28,464 bases of DNA from IMG/VR virus record IMGVR_UViG_3300032282_004551, positions 1 to 28,464 of that record; one strand, 5' to 3'. This document shows, piece by piece, positions 13,539 through 21,163 of the stretch. Both the position numbers and the translations under genes were made by a program. Position 1 is the first letter of the stretch, and every line of letters begins with the position of its first letter. The DNA is from a virus. The notes beneath the pieces are model-generated. The model searched no databases, had not been told where the DNA came from, and saw nothing but the letters and a program-made list of their open reading frames with translations.

Positions 13539-14966
13539 ATGAAATTTACTAATTTATTAAAGAGTATAATTGTTGAGAGTGCTAAGTTTGATTTTCTTTA
13601 TGGGGCATATGTAAAACCTGAAGGGAAAGAAAAAACCGGAAAATTACCTTTCGATATATTTAAAAAACTTATTTTTGCTGACCCAACAACTAGACCACAA
13701 AATTTTGAATTAGAGGGTGCGTCGGTGAATGATATGACAAATGTTAAACCGGGTGGTTATAGTGAGTGGATAATAAAAAGTTTTTTGGGAAAAGGGTTTA
13801 AACTTGAAGATGGTGTTAAGATTGATAGTCCCGTAGGAAAAAGAGAATTTAAACGATTTCAAGAATCGTTTTTAGAAGATTTACTTAGATTAAAAACTGC
13901 GTTAGATAAATATGAAAGATATAAGGGTAGTTTAAAAAATCCGGAAAAAAAGAATATTCATAATGTTTCATCACCTGAAGAATTATATACTTTACAGGTG
14001 GCGGTTAGTCCGGATGAGACAGTTGATTTAGAGTCATATAGAGGTAAGAAAATAAAAAAAGAAACAGGTGTCGAATCAAATAAAAACTTTGTTGTACCTG
14101 GATCTGAAGTTCTTAAAGTTGGTAAACATTTTACTTTGGTTAAAATATTTGATAAAGGTGAACTTGGAAGAAAGGCTGCGGGTTTTTTTGGTGGGTATCA
14201 TAATTACGATAAAGGAGAAAGTATATGGTGTACATCCCCGGTAAATTCTATTCATTTCCAAAAATATATTAATAAAGGACCACTTTATGTTTTTTTAGCG
14301 AATGATGATAAGGGAAAGATTGGTGAAATAACAGGACTTCCTCAAGAAAGGTATCAAGTTCATTTCTCGAATGGAGAATATAATGACCATGGAGAATATA
14401 AAGACAGAGGAAATAGGGATTTTGATTTCATTAAGTTTTTACTTCCCGGAGGTGAATTTGAAGATTTGAAAGAAGTTTTAAAACCGGAATTGGCTAAAGG
14501 ATTAACAGGAAAACTCGGAACAAAAGTTCACATAACTGATGATGATTTACGTAACTCAAGGAATTCTGTTAGTACATATGTTGCGATATATGGTATTGAT
14601 GAGCTTTTAAGTCAGTTACCTGAAGACTTGGAAGATATTAAAATATCGTTTAAAACGGATGGTATTAAAATAAAAATACCGGAAACAATTGATAAATTCC
14701 AAAATTTAAATATGTTACAATTTTCTAATTGTATTGATTCAATACCTCAATCCGTATGTAACCTTAAAAATTTAAGATTTTTAGGTGTAGGTGGTAATAA
14801 AAATTTAACTGAAATTCCGGAATGTATAGGTGATTTACCTAATCTTTCGTTTTTGAATGTTAAAGATTGTCCAAATCTTAAGAAAATACCTAAAAAAATA
14901 TTAGAAAATTCTAAAGTTATGGGAAATGGTAGCATTTATAACCTTGGAAGGTTCACTGAAAAGTAA
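13539..14966 (+). CDS. WCT-motif protein with C-terminal leucine-rich repeats, probably packaged
   Basis: A 475-residue protein. The N-terminus MKFTNLLKSIIVESAKFD is a short amphipathic helix ending Ile-x-Glu, like T4 capsid-targeting peptides. Around residues 190-285 lies a module also present in the gene at 21822: KVGKHFTLVKIF, ESIWCTSP (Trp230-Cys231-Thr232), HFQKYINKGPLYVFL, then a strand pair YQVHFSNGEYND. The last ~110 residues contain leucine-rich repeats (IPETIDKFQNLNMLQFSNC, IPQSVCNLKNLRFLGVGG, IPECIGDLPNLSFLNVKDC, IPKKILENS), a protein-binding scaffold. The activity of the WCT module is unknown to me. The promoter is late-like. Possible role: a protein carried in the virion that acts on a host partner; this is inference. 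Confidence 0.82.
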   Translation: MKFTNLLKSIIVESAKFDFLYGAYVKPEGKEKTGKLPFDIFKKLIFADPTTRPQNFELEGASVNDMTNVKPGGYSEWIIKSFLGKGFKLEDGVKIDSPVGKREFKRFQESFLEDLLRLKTALDKYERYKGSLKNPEKKNIHNVSSPEELYTLQVAVSPDETVDLESYRGKKIKKETGVESNKNFVVPGSEVLKVGKHFTLVKIFDKGELGRKAAGFFGGYHNYDKGESIWCTSPVNSIHFQKYINKGPLYVFLANDDKGKIGEITGLPQERYQVHFSNGEYNDHGEYKDRGNRDFDFIKFLLPGGEFEDLKEVLKPELAKGLTGKLGTKVHITDDDLRNSRNSVSTYVAIYGIDELLSQLPEDLEDIKISFKTDGIKIKIPETIDKFQNLNMLQFSNCIDSIPQSVCNLKNLRFLGVGGNKNLTEIPECIGDLPNLSFLNVKDCPNLKKIPKKILENSKVMGNGSIYNLGRFTEK

Positions 14967-15001
14967 TTAGATTATATATTTCACACTTAAAAAAAAAACA
15001 A

Positions 15002-15283
15002 ATGAACGTAGAAGTTTCAATATATTTAAGTAATATTATTAAATTTTTTAATAGTAATCCTAATGATTTGAAAAATTTAGTTCCCGAATCAAAAAAAACT
15101 GATTTTTTTGAGAAAATTAAATTATTTGCGATAAGAAACGTTGAAAATGGGGAGGATCCAAGTCTCACCAAACAACAATTAATAGATATATGTGTTGAAA
15201 TTAACGGAAAACCTAAGTTTGTTAAACCAAAAGTCAGTGATGCAATAATAAGCACAAAATTTGGTGATATTTGTTTAAATTAA
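15002..15283 (+). CDS. Small hypothetical protein
   Basis: A 93-residue soluble protein, MNVEVSIYLSNIIKFFNSNP, then LKNLVPESKKTDFFEKIKLF, NGEDPSLTKQQLIDICVEING and a short C-terminus ending FGDICLN. It looks like a small all-helical protein, possibly with a helix-turn-helix shape in its second half, but I do not recognise a family. It follows the leucine-rich-repeat gene by 35 bp; the gap contains an A-rich stretch just before the ATG and a TATATTTC box (14975-14982) without a matching -33 element. Confidence 0.75.
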   Translation: MNVEVSIYLSNIIKFFNSNPNDLKNLVPESKKTDFFEKIKLFAIRNVENGEDPSLTKQQLIDICVEINGKPKFVKPKVSDAIISTKFGDICLN

Positions 15284-15284
15284 T

Positions 15285-15316
15285 TTTGGCAGTTTGATTA
15301 GAACCATTTACCTTTG
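15285..15316 (+). promoter_or_regulatory. Bacteroidota-type promoter for the DUF932 gene
   Basis: TTTG (15285-15288), 20 nt, TACCTTTG (15309-15316): both boxes match the -33 TTTG / -7 TAnnTTTG consensus perfectly. It lies 18 nt before the ATG at 15335 and supports that start over the upstream TTG at 15314. Confidence 0.72.
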
Positions 15317-15334
15317 TGTTCTAAATCAATTTTT

Positions 15335-16087
15335 ATGTTATCAATTACACAATTACAAGAGTTAACACCATCTGTGTTCTCAACCGAATCTCATCCAAGA
15401 ATGAGCAAAAAGTACAACTTTGTACCAACCTTTGAAATTTTAGAAAATTTTGAAAAAGAAGGGTGGCACATTGGCTCCGCAAAACAAGTAGGAAAAGGAA
15501 AGTATTCAACTCACGAAATTAGATTAAGGAATGGTGGTTTACCACAAGTTGGTGATTCTTTAATCGAAGCCATTATCAGAAATTCTCACGATGGATTAAC
15601 TAGTCTATCAGTTAAAGCCGGATTACATAGGTTAGTATGTTCTAACGGACTTACTGTACCGGTATCAGTTACTTCCGCTTTCAATATTCGTCACATGAAT
15701 GTTGATTTAGGTGCGATTCGTCAGGTTACAGATGAATTTGCTGAGAAACTTCCTTTAATTGGACAATCAATGGGTAAAATGGACTCCACCATTATGAGTG
15801 AAGGACAAATCAACGATTTTGTAACCAAAGCAGGTATTATCCGTTGGGAAAAAGGTGGGATGCCATCATCAATCAAAGTTGAGGATATTATCCAACCACT
15901 AAGAGATGGAGATCAAGGTAATTCTGTTTGGAAAACATTCAATGTTGTTCAAGAGAAGTTTGTTCGTGGAGGTATCAAATACCAAACCAAGAAGAATAAG
16001 TTCACCGCAATGAGGGAGTTGAACAACATTTACGCTATCAACAAAATCAACACTAAATTGTGGGAATTGGCTGAAAGTTATTGTTAA
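15335..16087 (+). CDS. DUF932 (phage/plasmid-like) protein
   Basis: A 250-residue protein of the DUF932 family found in phages and plasmids. Recognisable stretches are the N-terminal SKKYNFVPTFEILENFEKEGW, HEIRLRNGGLPQVGDSLIEA, the family-typical AGLHRLVCSNGLTVPV and FNIRHMN, and a C-terminal YQTKKNKFTAMRELNNIYAI. Function is not established; members often sit near replication or recombination genes. Codon choice here (more C-ending codons) looks richer than in neighbours, suggesting strong expression. It has a well-formed promoter (15285-15316) and a strong terminator (16094-16124), so it is a single-gene unit. Start chosen at the ATG 18 nt after the -7 box. Confidence 0.88.
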   Translation: MLSITQLQELTPSVFSTESHPRMSKKYNFVPTFEILENFEKEGWHIGSAKQVGKGKYSTHEIRLRNGGLPQVGDSLIEAIIRNSHDGLTSLSVKAGLHRLVCSNGLTVPVSVTSAFNIRHMNVDLGAIRQVTDEFAEKLPLIGQSMGKMDSTIMSEGQINDFVTKAGIIRWEKGGMPSSIKVEDIIQPLRDGDQGNSVWKTFNVVQEKFVRGGIKYQTKKNKFTAMRELNNIYAINKINTKLWELAESYC

Positions 16088-16093
16088 TCTTAT

Positions 16094-16124
16094 ATGGGGG
16101 TACTATACCCCCATTTTCATTTTC
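16094..16124 (+). terminator. Intrinsic terminator after the DUF932 gene
   Basis: ATGGGGGTA (16094-16102), loop CTA, TACCCCCAT (16106-16114), a 9-bp perfect stem with five G-C pairs in an A+T-rich genome, followed by a T-rich tail (TTTTCATTTTC). Confidence 0.88.
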
Positions 16125-16136
16125 AAAAAAAAACAT

Positions 16137-16144
16137 TATATTTG
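16137..16144 (+). promoter_or_regulatory. -7 promoter box 4 nt before the start codon of 16149 (leaderless candidate)
   Basis: TATATTTG, exact TAnnTTTG, followed by TATT and the ATG at 16149. It lies just beyond the terminator at 16094, as expected for a new transcription unit. No TTTG is seen at the -33 position. Confidence 0.5.
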
Positions 16145-16148
16145 TATT

Positions 16149-17807
16149 ATGATGACAGAAATTTTTAAAGTTCAATATACGAGATATTATAATGAGGAAT
16201 TCTCTGATTCATTAAATCTTGATGAGGTTCATAAGGAGGAGATTGAAAATTCTACGGATAAAAAAGGAAAAGTCCGGGGGATTTTTAGAAGGAAAGGTTT
16301 TGATAATTCAGAGGAAACATATCTTACCAATTATGGTAATCCGTTATATTCTATTATGAAAGAACACCTTATGATTGTTGTTGAGAGAAATGAGGATAAG
16401 GTTTCGTTAAAATATTTTATTGGGTTTAGAAACAGGAGGGTTGGAAAAGTTTGGTTTAAAGTTTCAAAAAGTATGCGTTTCATGACGGTAAATTTAAAAA
16501 CCGGTGATGTATACCACGGAGAACTTACAAATTATCAGAAGAAAAAATGTATTAAAAGAATAAGAAGAAATGTTTTTATTGGAGACCCATTAAACAATAT
16601 CAAATCAATATTAAAACATCTGATAGATGGGTTTAAGGTGGAAGTTGATTCATATGCCGTTACAATAGAAGCGTTATCCAAATTTATGTTTGAGGTGGAC
16701 CAAAGGCAAGATTTTGGTGGTTTGAATTTTAGTCAAAGATTGTATAGATTTTATCTTAATAGGAAAGGTATAAAGTATCCGAATAATTTTGGGGTATACC
16801 TTAAAACAGAAGACAAGTTACCAATCCTTAAAGATTTCAGAAAGAATGATTATAAGTTTGTTGATACATTTATGAAGATAAATGGTGTTAGTGGTAAGAA
16901 GTTAAGGAAGGCATTACACATATGTTCTAGTGCTAATTTATCTGTATATAGAGTTGCTATTAGTTTCTTTGGTGAAGATTGGATAAACAAGAATGAAGAT
17001 GTGTTACTGGCGTGTTTAAATTCGGCGTATAGACCATATTTTAGAACGGAAACATCATTGAGAGATGTGTTTTCATCGGAGGAGTTGAAGAGAGTATTTG
17101 AAATATTTAAACAGGTATTTGTTAAAGGGACATTAGATTATTCAACATTCTTTGATCATATAAGATTATATATTGAATTAAAGGTATTCGGAGAACAAGA
17201 TATCAGGTGGTATTCTTGTGATGACAAAGATGAGTTTAGAAAAGAACATTTGGATTGGACGGATAAAGTTCAGCATTATAAACAAGGTACTTATACTAGA
17301 ATATATCCCGAGTATATGCATGAGTCTATAAATGAACCAATCACTGTTGGATTGGATACTTATTACCCGGTTTTATTAACAAACTCATCCGCTTATAATA
17401 TGGAGAGTCAATTACAATCCAATTGTGTTAAAGGATATATTGGTAAAACTAGTTCAATTATTGTATCTTTGAGGAAAGGAAGTGTTGATTCTGATGTTAG
17501 AGGCACAATAGAATATTCATTACAAAAAGATGAATATGTTATATGGGTTAATAGAGTTCAGTATTTGGGGAGATTTAATGAAAGATTGGGTCAAGAATGG
17601 AACACAGTTTTAAGTAGATTGGATTTTGTTATGGATGATTGTATTCAGGATGAAAGATATGAAAATGTGAAACTAATGAAAGAATGTGCAAATGGGGCGA
17701 TATTACATTCTGATTCTGAATGGAATGATAGTGGTAGGTTAGTTTGGTCACAAAAAAATATTGAAAGTAGTTACTACACAATTTACGATAATGTTTTAGA
17801 TTTTTAA
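16149..17807 (+). CDS. PcfJ-like domain protein
   Basis: A 552-residue protein. The C-terminal part resembles the PcfJ-like domain of phage and plasmid proteins: NMESQLQSNCVKGYIGKTSS (residues 417-436, with Cys426-Val), IIVSLRKG, RGTIEYSL (451-458), then WVNRVQYLGRFNERLGQEW. Family members normally show HCVxxY, SxxxSLR and a TxE strand; here His is replaced by Asn425. The N-terminal ~400 residues are unrecognised but rich in basic and aromatic residues. PcfJ was first described on a conjugative plasmid and its molecular activity is not known to me. The start could equally be the second ATG at 16152. Next gene follows by 2 nt. Confidence 0.78.
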   Translation: MMTEIFKVQYTRYYNEEFSDSLNLDEVHKEEIENSTDKKGKVRGIFRRKGFDNSEETYLTNYGNPLYSIMKEHLMIVVERNEDKVSLKYFIGFRNRRVGKVWFKVSKSMRFMTVNLKTGDVYHGELTNYQKKKCIKRIRRNVFIGDPLNNIKSILKHLIDGFKVEVDSYAVTIEALSKFMFEVDQRQDFGGLNFSQRLYRFYLNRKGIKYPNNFGVYLKTEDKLPILKDFRKNDYKFVDTFMKINGVSGKKLRKALHICSSANLSVYRVAISFFGEDWINKNEDVLLACLNSAYRPYFRTETSLRDVFSSEELKRVFEIFKQVFVKGTLDYSTFFDHIRLYIELKVFGEQDIRWYSCDDKDEFRKEHLDWTDKVQHYKQGTYTRIYPEYMHESINEPITVGLDTYYPVLLTNSSAYNMESQLQSNCVKGYIGKTSSIIVSLRKGSVDSDVRGTIEYSLQKDEYVIWVNRVQYLGRFNERLGQEWNTVLSRLDFVMDDCIQDERYENVKLMKECANGAILHSDSEWNDSGRLVWSQKNIESSYYTIYDNVLDF

Positions 17808-17809
17808 TT

Positions 17810-18202
17810 ATGAAAGGAAAATTACATAAAACAGAACAAGGGTGGGTGGTAAGACATCCTGGTTATGTACCACCACACGAATATGAACTTCCTATTCACC
17901 CGAACTACATAAAGTACTACTTCTTAGACGAAGATGCTGAGGGTGATGAGGTGGAGTTTGAGGTAGTGGAAGTATTCAATAAAAATAACCAGATTGAGCA
18001 TAAGTATATAAACTACGCTAAACTAATTAAGAACAATTTAAAAAAATTGACTGAGGAAGAATGGGTTAAATTAAATAATTGGGATGAAATCTACGATGAG
18101 TATTCAACGGAACAGTTTCCCCCATTTGGAGGACCATTTACCAATTCAATATCGTTTATTGATTGGTTAAAAGAAAATTATGAATCACCTGAAAGAATAT
18201 AA
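17810..18202 (+). CDS. Hypothetical phage protein
   Basis: A 130-residue soluble protein. The N-terminal half (MKGKLHKTEQGWVV, ELPIHPNYIKYYFLDEDAEG, DEVEFEVVEVFN) has the look of a small beta-rich domain. The second half is helical and ends FIDWLKENYESPERI, and contains PPFGGPF. I do not recognise a domain. It follows the PcfJ-like gene by 2 nt and is followed 2 nt later by another small gene, both joined by TAATT-ATG junctions, so the three are co-transcribed. Confidence 0.8.
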   Translation: MKGKLHKTEQGWVVRHPGYVPPHEYELPIHPNYIKYYFLDEDAEGDEVEFEVVEVFNKNNQIEHKYINYAKLIKNNLKKLTEEEWVKLNNWDEIYDEYSTEQFPPFGGPFTNSISFIDWLKENYESPERI

Positions 18203-18204
18203 TT

Positions 18205-18519
18205 ATGGAAAAACCGGAATATATAAAAAATGTTGAAAAAAAGACAGGAGAAATTTTATCTAAAATGTCTTTAGAAGAGATTGAGGGGAATGATATCCCA
18301 TTTGATAAAAAATACTATACCCTTCTGTTTACGGATTTGGAATATAAGGGGGGTGAAGTATTTTGGAAAGAGAAGGTATTTAAAACTATACACGGGTTTT
18401 ATTTGTATGTTAAGAAAAATAGAAATTGGAATATAACCATTGATATTTATTACAACCCGGAACAATTAGACGAATTAACAATATTCATAAAACAATTTAT
18501 TAAACAAATTAAAAAATAA
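18205..18519 (+). CDS. Small hypothetical protein
   Basis: A 104-residue soluble protein: a helical N-terminus (KNVEKKTGEILSKMSLEEIE), a strand-rich middle (YYTLLFTDLEYKGGEVFWKE, FKTIHGFYLYVKKNRNW), a strand (ITIDIYYNP) and a terminal Lys/Ile helix. No recognised domain or catalytic motif. It begins 2 nt after the previous gene and ends 4 nt before the thioredoxin gene, so it belongs to the same operon as the redox pair. Function unknown. Confidence 0.76.
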   Translation: MEKPEYIKNVEKKTGEILSKMSLEEIEGNDIPFDKKYYTLLFTDLEYKGGEVFWKEKVFKTIHGFYLYVKKNRNWNITIDIYYNPEQLDELTIFIKQFIKQIKK

Positions 18520-18523
18520 AAAA

Positions 18524-18841
18524 ATGGAAATTACGGCACAACAATTAAGAGAAAAGATTCAAAATGGTGATAAAATTTTAGTTGACTGCTTCAGTTTTTG
18601 GTGCGGACCCTGCAAAGTTATGAAACCTTGGTTTGAAAAAGTCGCGGAAGAAATGAATGCAAAAGATGGAACTAAACTATATCTGTTCAACATTGAACAA
18701 GATAAAGATTTTGCGGTAAATGAACTTGGAATTAGGAGTATACCGACAATTAAAGGATTTAGTGGTGGTAAAGAAGTGTATCACAGCACAGGTGTTCTAA
18801 GAGAAGAACAAATAAAATCAGTTGCAAATCAAATTTTATAA
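18524..18841 (+). CDS. Thioredoxin
   Basis: A 105-residue thioredoxin-fold protein with the canonical active site WCGPC (Trp26-Cys30) and the cis-proline loop SIPTIKGF near residues 71-78. It lacks membrane or secretion signals, so it acts in the cytoplasm as a dithiol reductant, for example for ribonucleotide reductase (not present in this window) or other phage and host enzymes. Length is normal. It is followed 1 nt later by a glutaredoxin gene, and the pair probably provides reducing power for deoxyribonucleotide synthesis. Confidence 0.93.
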   Translation: MEITAQQLREKIQNGDKILVDCFSFWCGPCKVMKPWFEKVAEEMNAKDGTKLYLFNIEQDKDFAVNELGIRSIPTIKGFSGGKEVYHSTGVLREEQIKSVANQIL

Positions 18842-18842
18842 T

Positions 18843-19142
18843 ATGAAAGATTTATCAATTGTTGTTTACACAATGAAACATTGTCCTTATTGTCATGAAC
18901 TAAAAGACATGTTAACTAAAGAAGGAATTGAATTCTATGATAGGGATATTCACGAATATGAAGAAGAGTATAACATTTTTACCGATATTACAGAAAATGA
19001 ATTTATTCCCGCATTATTAATTGTTGAAGGTGATAATGAAAATCATGAATCTTTTTTATATGCTCCGGATAGGAACTATAATGATTTAACAGAAGCGGTA
19101 GACATAGTTAAGGGACACAGAAAAAAGTTAGGGATTATATAA
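18843..19142 (+). CDS. Glutaredoxin
   Basis: A 99-residue glutaredoxin from the ATG at 18843 (an in-frame start 21 nt upstream lies inside the thioredoxin gene and is unlikely given the recurring TAA-T-ATG junction). The active site CPYC is at residues 14-17, after the first strand SIVVYTMKH; the cis-proline motif is FIPALLIV. Such proteins reduce disulfides with glutathione or thioredoxin-system electrons and serve ribonucleotide reductase in T4. The last 8 bp overlap the convergent gene at 19135, and the transcript is probably ended by a hairpin within that gene (19186-19225). Confidence 0.9.
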   Translation: MKDLSIVVYTMKHCPYCHELKDMLTKEGIEFYDRDIHEYEEEYNIFTDITENEFIPALLIVEGDNENHESFLYAPDRNYNDLTEAVDIVKGHRKKLGII

Positions 19143-19863
19143 TTAAAAAATCTTTTATTTTAACTTTTAAAAAATCATAATCTTGAAGTGGGTTGGTTAG
19201 TTCAATACTCCAATCCACTTTTTTTATTTCTGATTCCAACCATTTCATATTAAAGTCAAACATATCTAATATGGGTGATTGAAGTTCCTCGTCATCACAT
19301 TTAAAAGTTTCTTCCGGATTCTTACCAATAGTCATTGTAAGATTATTGATGTAATAAGTTGGTGGAATATTATATATGATATATTTTCCGTAATAGTAAA
19401 ATAATCTACCTTGTCCTAATGAATAACCGTGTGGAAATTCTGATGAAACGGTTAAATAAGTTTCGTCAGATATTTTTTTCAAATGAAAGTTGTAATCATA
19501 TGAATTCACATCATCAGATAGATATGCGTCTATCTGTTCGTAGTTGTACGAACAATTTTCGGTGTTATGGTATGTAAATGTAATGATCTCAACTTCGTTA
19601 AGTTTAACATCGTATTCAATTAAATCTATCGTATGTGATAGTTTTCTACTATTAAAAATCTCGGGTAAAAATTTTTTAAATTCGTTAATAATATCACCCA
19701 TGTTTAACAATTCGTTATAAGTTGTTTTACCTTTAATAGTATAAAAGTTTTGACAATCGACAACTTGAATTATTGTTTGATTTTCTTTTGGGATTTTGTT
19801 TAAAATAAAATCTGCAAATAAATTTACAATTGATAATCTACTGTTTGGTGATTTTAATATCAT
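19135..19863 (-). CDS. Hypothetical protein, minus-strand block
   Basis: A 242-residue soluble protein. Visible features are VVDCQNFYTIKGKTTYNELL (~35-54), TFTYHNTENCSYNYEQIDAY (~96-115), SSEFPHGYSLGQGRLFYYYG (~141-160) and an acidic/aromatic C-terminus. The segment around KGKTT, followed by a helix with DIINEF, vaguely recalls the N-terminal domain of S-adenosylmethionine synthetases and a set of phage proteins annotated that way, but the catalytic HPDK motif is missing, so I do not assign it. Convergent with glutaredoxin (8-bp overlap); 52 bp separate it from the next minus-strand gene upstream. Confidence 0.78.
   Translation of the reverse strand: MILKSPNSRLSIVNLFADFILNKIPKENQTIIQVVDCQNFYTIKGKTTYNELLNMGDIINEFKKFLPEIFNSRKLSHTIDLIEYDVKLNEVEIITFTYHNTENCSYNYEQIDAYLSDDVNSYDYNFHLKKISDETYLTVSSEFPHGYSLGQGRLFYYYGKYIIYNIPPTYYINNLTMTIGKNPEETFKCDDEELQSPILDMFDFNMKWLESEIKKVDWSIELTNPLQDYDFLKVKIKDFLII
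19186..19225 (+). terminator. Intrinsic terminator for the thioredoxin-glutaredoxin operon, inside an antisense gene
   Basis: AAGTGGGTTGG (19186-19196), 13-nt loop, CCAATCCACTT (19210-19220), an 11-bp stem with one G-U pair, followed by TTTTT. The T-tract is on the plus strand only, so it acts on the rightward operon while also coding for the end of the minus-strand gene. Confidence 0.68.
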
Positions 19864-19915
19864 TTATAATTTTTTTATAAATTATAGAAAAATGAAATGT
19901 AATAGGAAATAGTTA

Positions 19916-20914
19916 TTAGAAGTAGTCTACAAAATAATCGTTAATATATTTTTCAGGATAACTTGCATATTCTGGAAATCTAACAGATAAACAATCAACC
20001 AAGTTTCTTAAAACTTCAAGATATGACCCTTGATATTCTAAGGTACCTGAATTACCATAACCGGAATTATCGTTTAAATAACCTATTATAATATCGTCAA
20101 AATCATTTATTTCCAATCTAACCATATGAACATCCTTGGTTGCAACTCGGTGTTTGCGTGTAATCCACTCAGGTTTACCGGTAAAGTACTCTGATGTTAA
20201 TTCACCCCACACTGATTCATAATATTCACTTTCAAATGCGGATTGATTAGAATCACTATATATTTTAATTAGTTCATTTTTAATTTCACTATCTAATACA
20301 TCTTCAAGTAAGAATTCTACAGTTTTTTTATTATCAAAAATTGTGTTAATGTTGTTAGAATCAATTATTACATAATCAATATGTTCTTGTTCTTCTGCAA
20401 TTTCTTCAAGTAATTTGGTTTCTGTTGGAACCTCAACGCCTGTTAATTCTTTTATAAAACGTTGCTTTAAAGTGTTAAGATTTTTATCATTTAATTCTTT
20501 AATCACATAATTGTATATATCACCACATGAACTCCAATAATACCAGTCAAAATCGGCTTCACCATCTAATATGGCTTCAATTGTACCTCTACTAACATCT
20601 CTATTATCACAAAACAATACACCAAAATCACTTGCATTAGGTGCTACACAGTATATCTTACCATTTTCAAATTCTATATCACTTAACTGTGAATTACAGT
20701 ATTCGTAGAATTTATCTTTATGATATTTACTAAGATATATTGCGAATTCATTATCCCAAGTTGATGAATAGTCGGTATTAAATTCTATCTTATCTAGTTC
20801 ACCTCTTTGGTCTAAAAATTCAAAAAAAAGTTGATAATCATTATCAAACATATCTTCAACGATACTGACATCGCCTTCATTAAAATTTTCAATAATATCA
20901 TCTATATTTGTCAT
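19916..20914 (-). CDS. Hypothetical acidic phage protein
   Basis: A 332-residue, strongly acidic soluble protein. It contains aromatic-rich stretches (FDWYYWSSCGDIYNYVIKEL, EYYESVWGELTSEYF), a Cys/Asp segment (YCVAPNASDFGVLFCDNRDV) and a C-terminal region with GYGNSGTLEYQGSYLEVLRN. I do not recognise a domain; the general look is of uncharacterised proteins of large T4-like phages. Its -7-like box (TATATTTA on this strand, 20920-20927) is 5 nt before the ATG and overlaps the T-tract of the upstream terminator at 20927-20955. Confidence 0.8.
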   Translation of the reverse strand: MTNIDDIIENFNEGDVSIVEDMFDNDYQLFFEFLDQRGELDKIEFNTDYSSTWDNEFAIYLSKYHKDKFYEYCNSQLSDIEFENGKIYCVAPNASDFGVLFCDNRDVSRGTIEAILDGEADFDWYYWSSCGDIYNYVIKELNDKNLNTLKQRFIKELTGVEVPTETKLLEEIAEEQEHIDYVIIDSNNINTIFDNKKTVEFLLEDVLDSEIKNELIKIYSDSNQSAFESEYYESVWGELTSEYFTGKPEWITRKHRVATKDVHMVRLEINDFDDIIIGYLNDNSGYGNSGTLEYQGSYLEVLRNLVDCLSVRFPEYASYPEKYINDYFVDYF

Positions 20915-20919
20915 ACCAA

Positions 20920-20955
20920 TAAATATAAAAAAAGGAGCGTTTTTGTTCGCTCCTT
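20920..20955 (-). terminator. Intrinsic terminator fused to the next gene's promoter box (minus strand)
   Basis: On the minus strand: AAGGAGCG (20955-20948), 8-nt loop, CGCTCCTT (20939-20932), then seven T (20933-20927) running directly into TATATTTA (20927-20920), 5 nt before the ATG at 20914. The perfect 8-bp stem ends the small gene at 20978-21145, and the box is a promoter candidate for 19916-20914. Confidence 0.85.
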
Positions 20956-20977
20956 GAATAATTTTTGATTCCGGTAA

Positions 20978-21145
20978 TTAGTTTTGTTTTTTGTTAACGT
21001 TGTAATATTTCTCAATTGTTTTTCTAATTGATTGTTTTACTGATTCGTTAACCACCTTATTTTGTCCCTGTGTTTGAGGATTTTGCCCCTGTGGAGGTGG
21101 TGGTGGATTTTGATTACCGTTGTTTTTGCATCCGCAGCCGCCCAT
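20978..21145 (-). CDS. Small Cys/Gly/Pro-Gln protein, 55 residues
   Basis: An ORF of 55 residues filling the gap between the GIY-YIG gene and the terminator. N-terminus MGGCGCKNNGNQN, followed by PPPPPQGQNPQTQGQN, then a helical tail (VVNESVKQSIRKTIEKYYNV). Its stop lies 23 bp before the terminator hairpin on the same strand, and its start is 18 bp after the GIY-YIG stop, so it is very likely a real gene, perhaps co-transcribed with the nuclease. A Gly/Cys N-terminus with a Pro/Gln linker suggests a small metal-binding or adaptor peptide; function unknown. Confidence 0.72.
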   Translation of the reverse strand: MGGCGCKNNGNQNPPPPPQGQNPQTQGQNKVVNESVKQSIRKTIEKYYNVNKKQN

Positions 21146-21163
21146 AATTTTAATTTTTAGTTT

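Noticed and set aside
19135-19863. Possible S-adenosylmethionine synthetase-like protein (KGKTT segment, DIINEF helix)
   Set aside because: The characteristic HPDK and later catalytic motifs are not visible, so the resemblance is too weak to assign.
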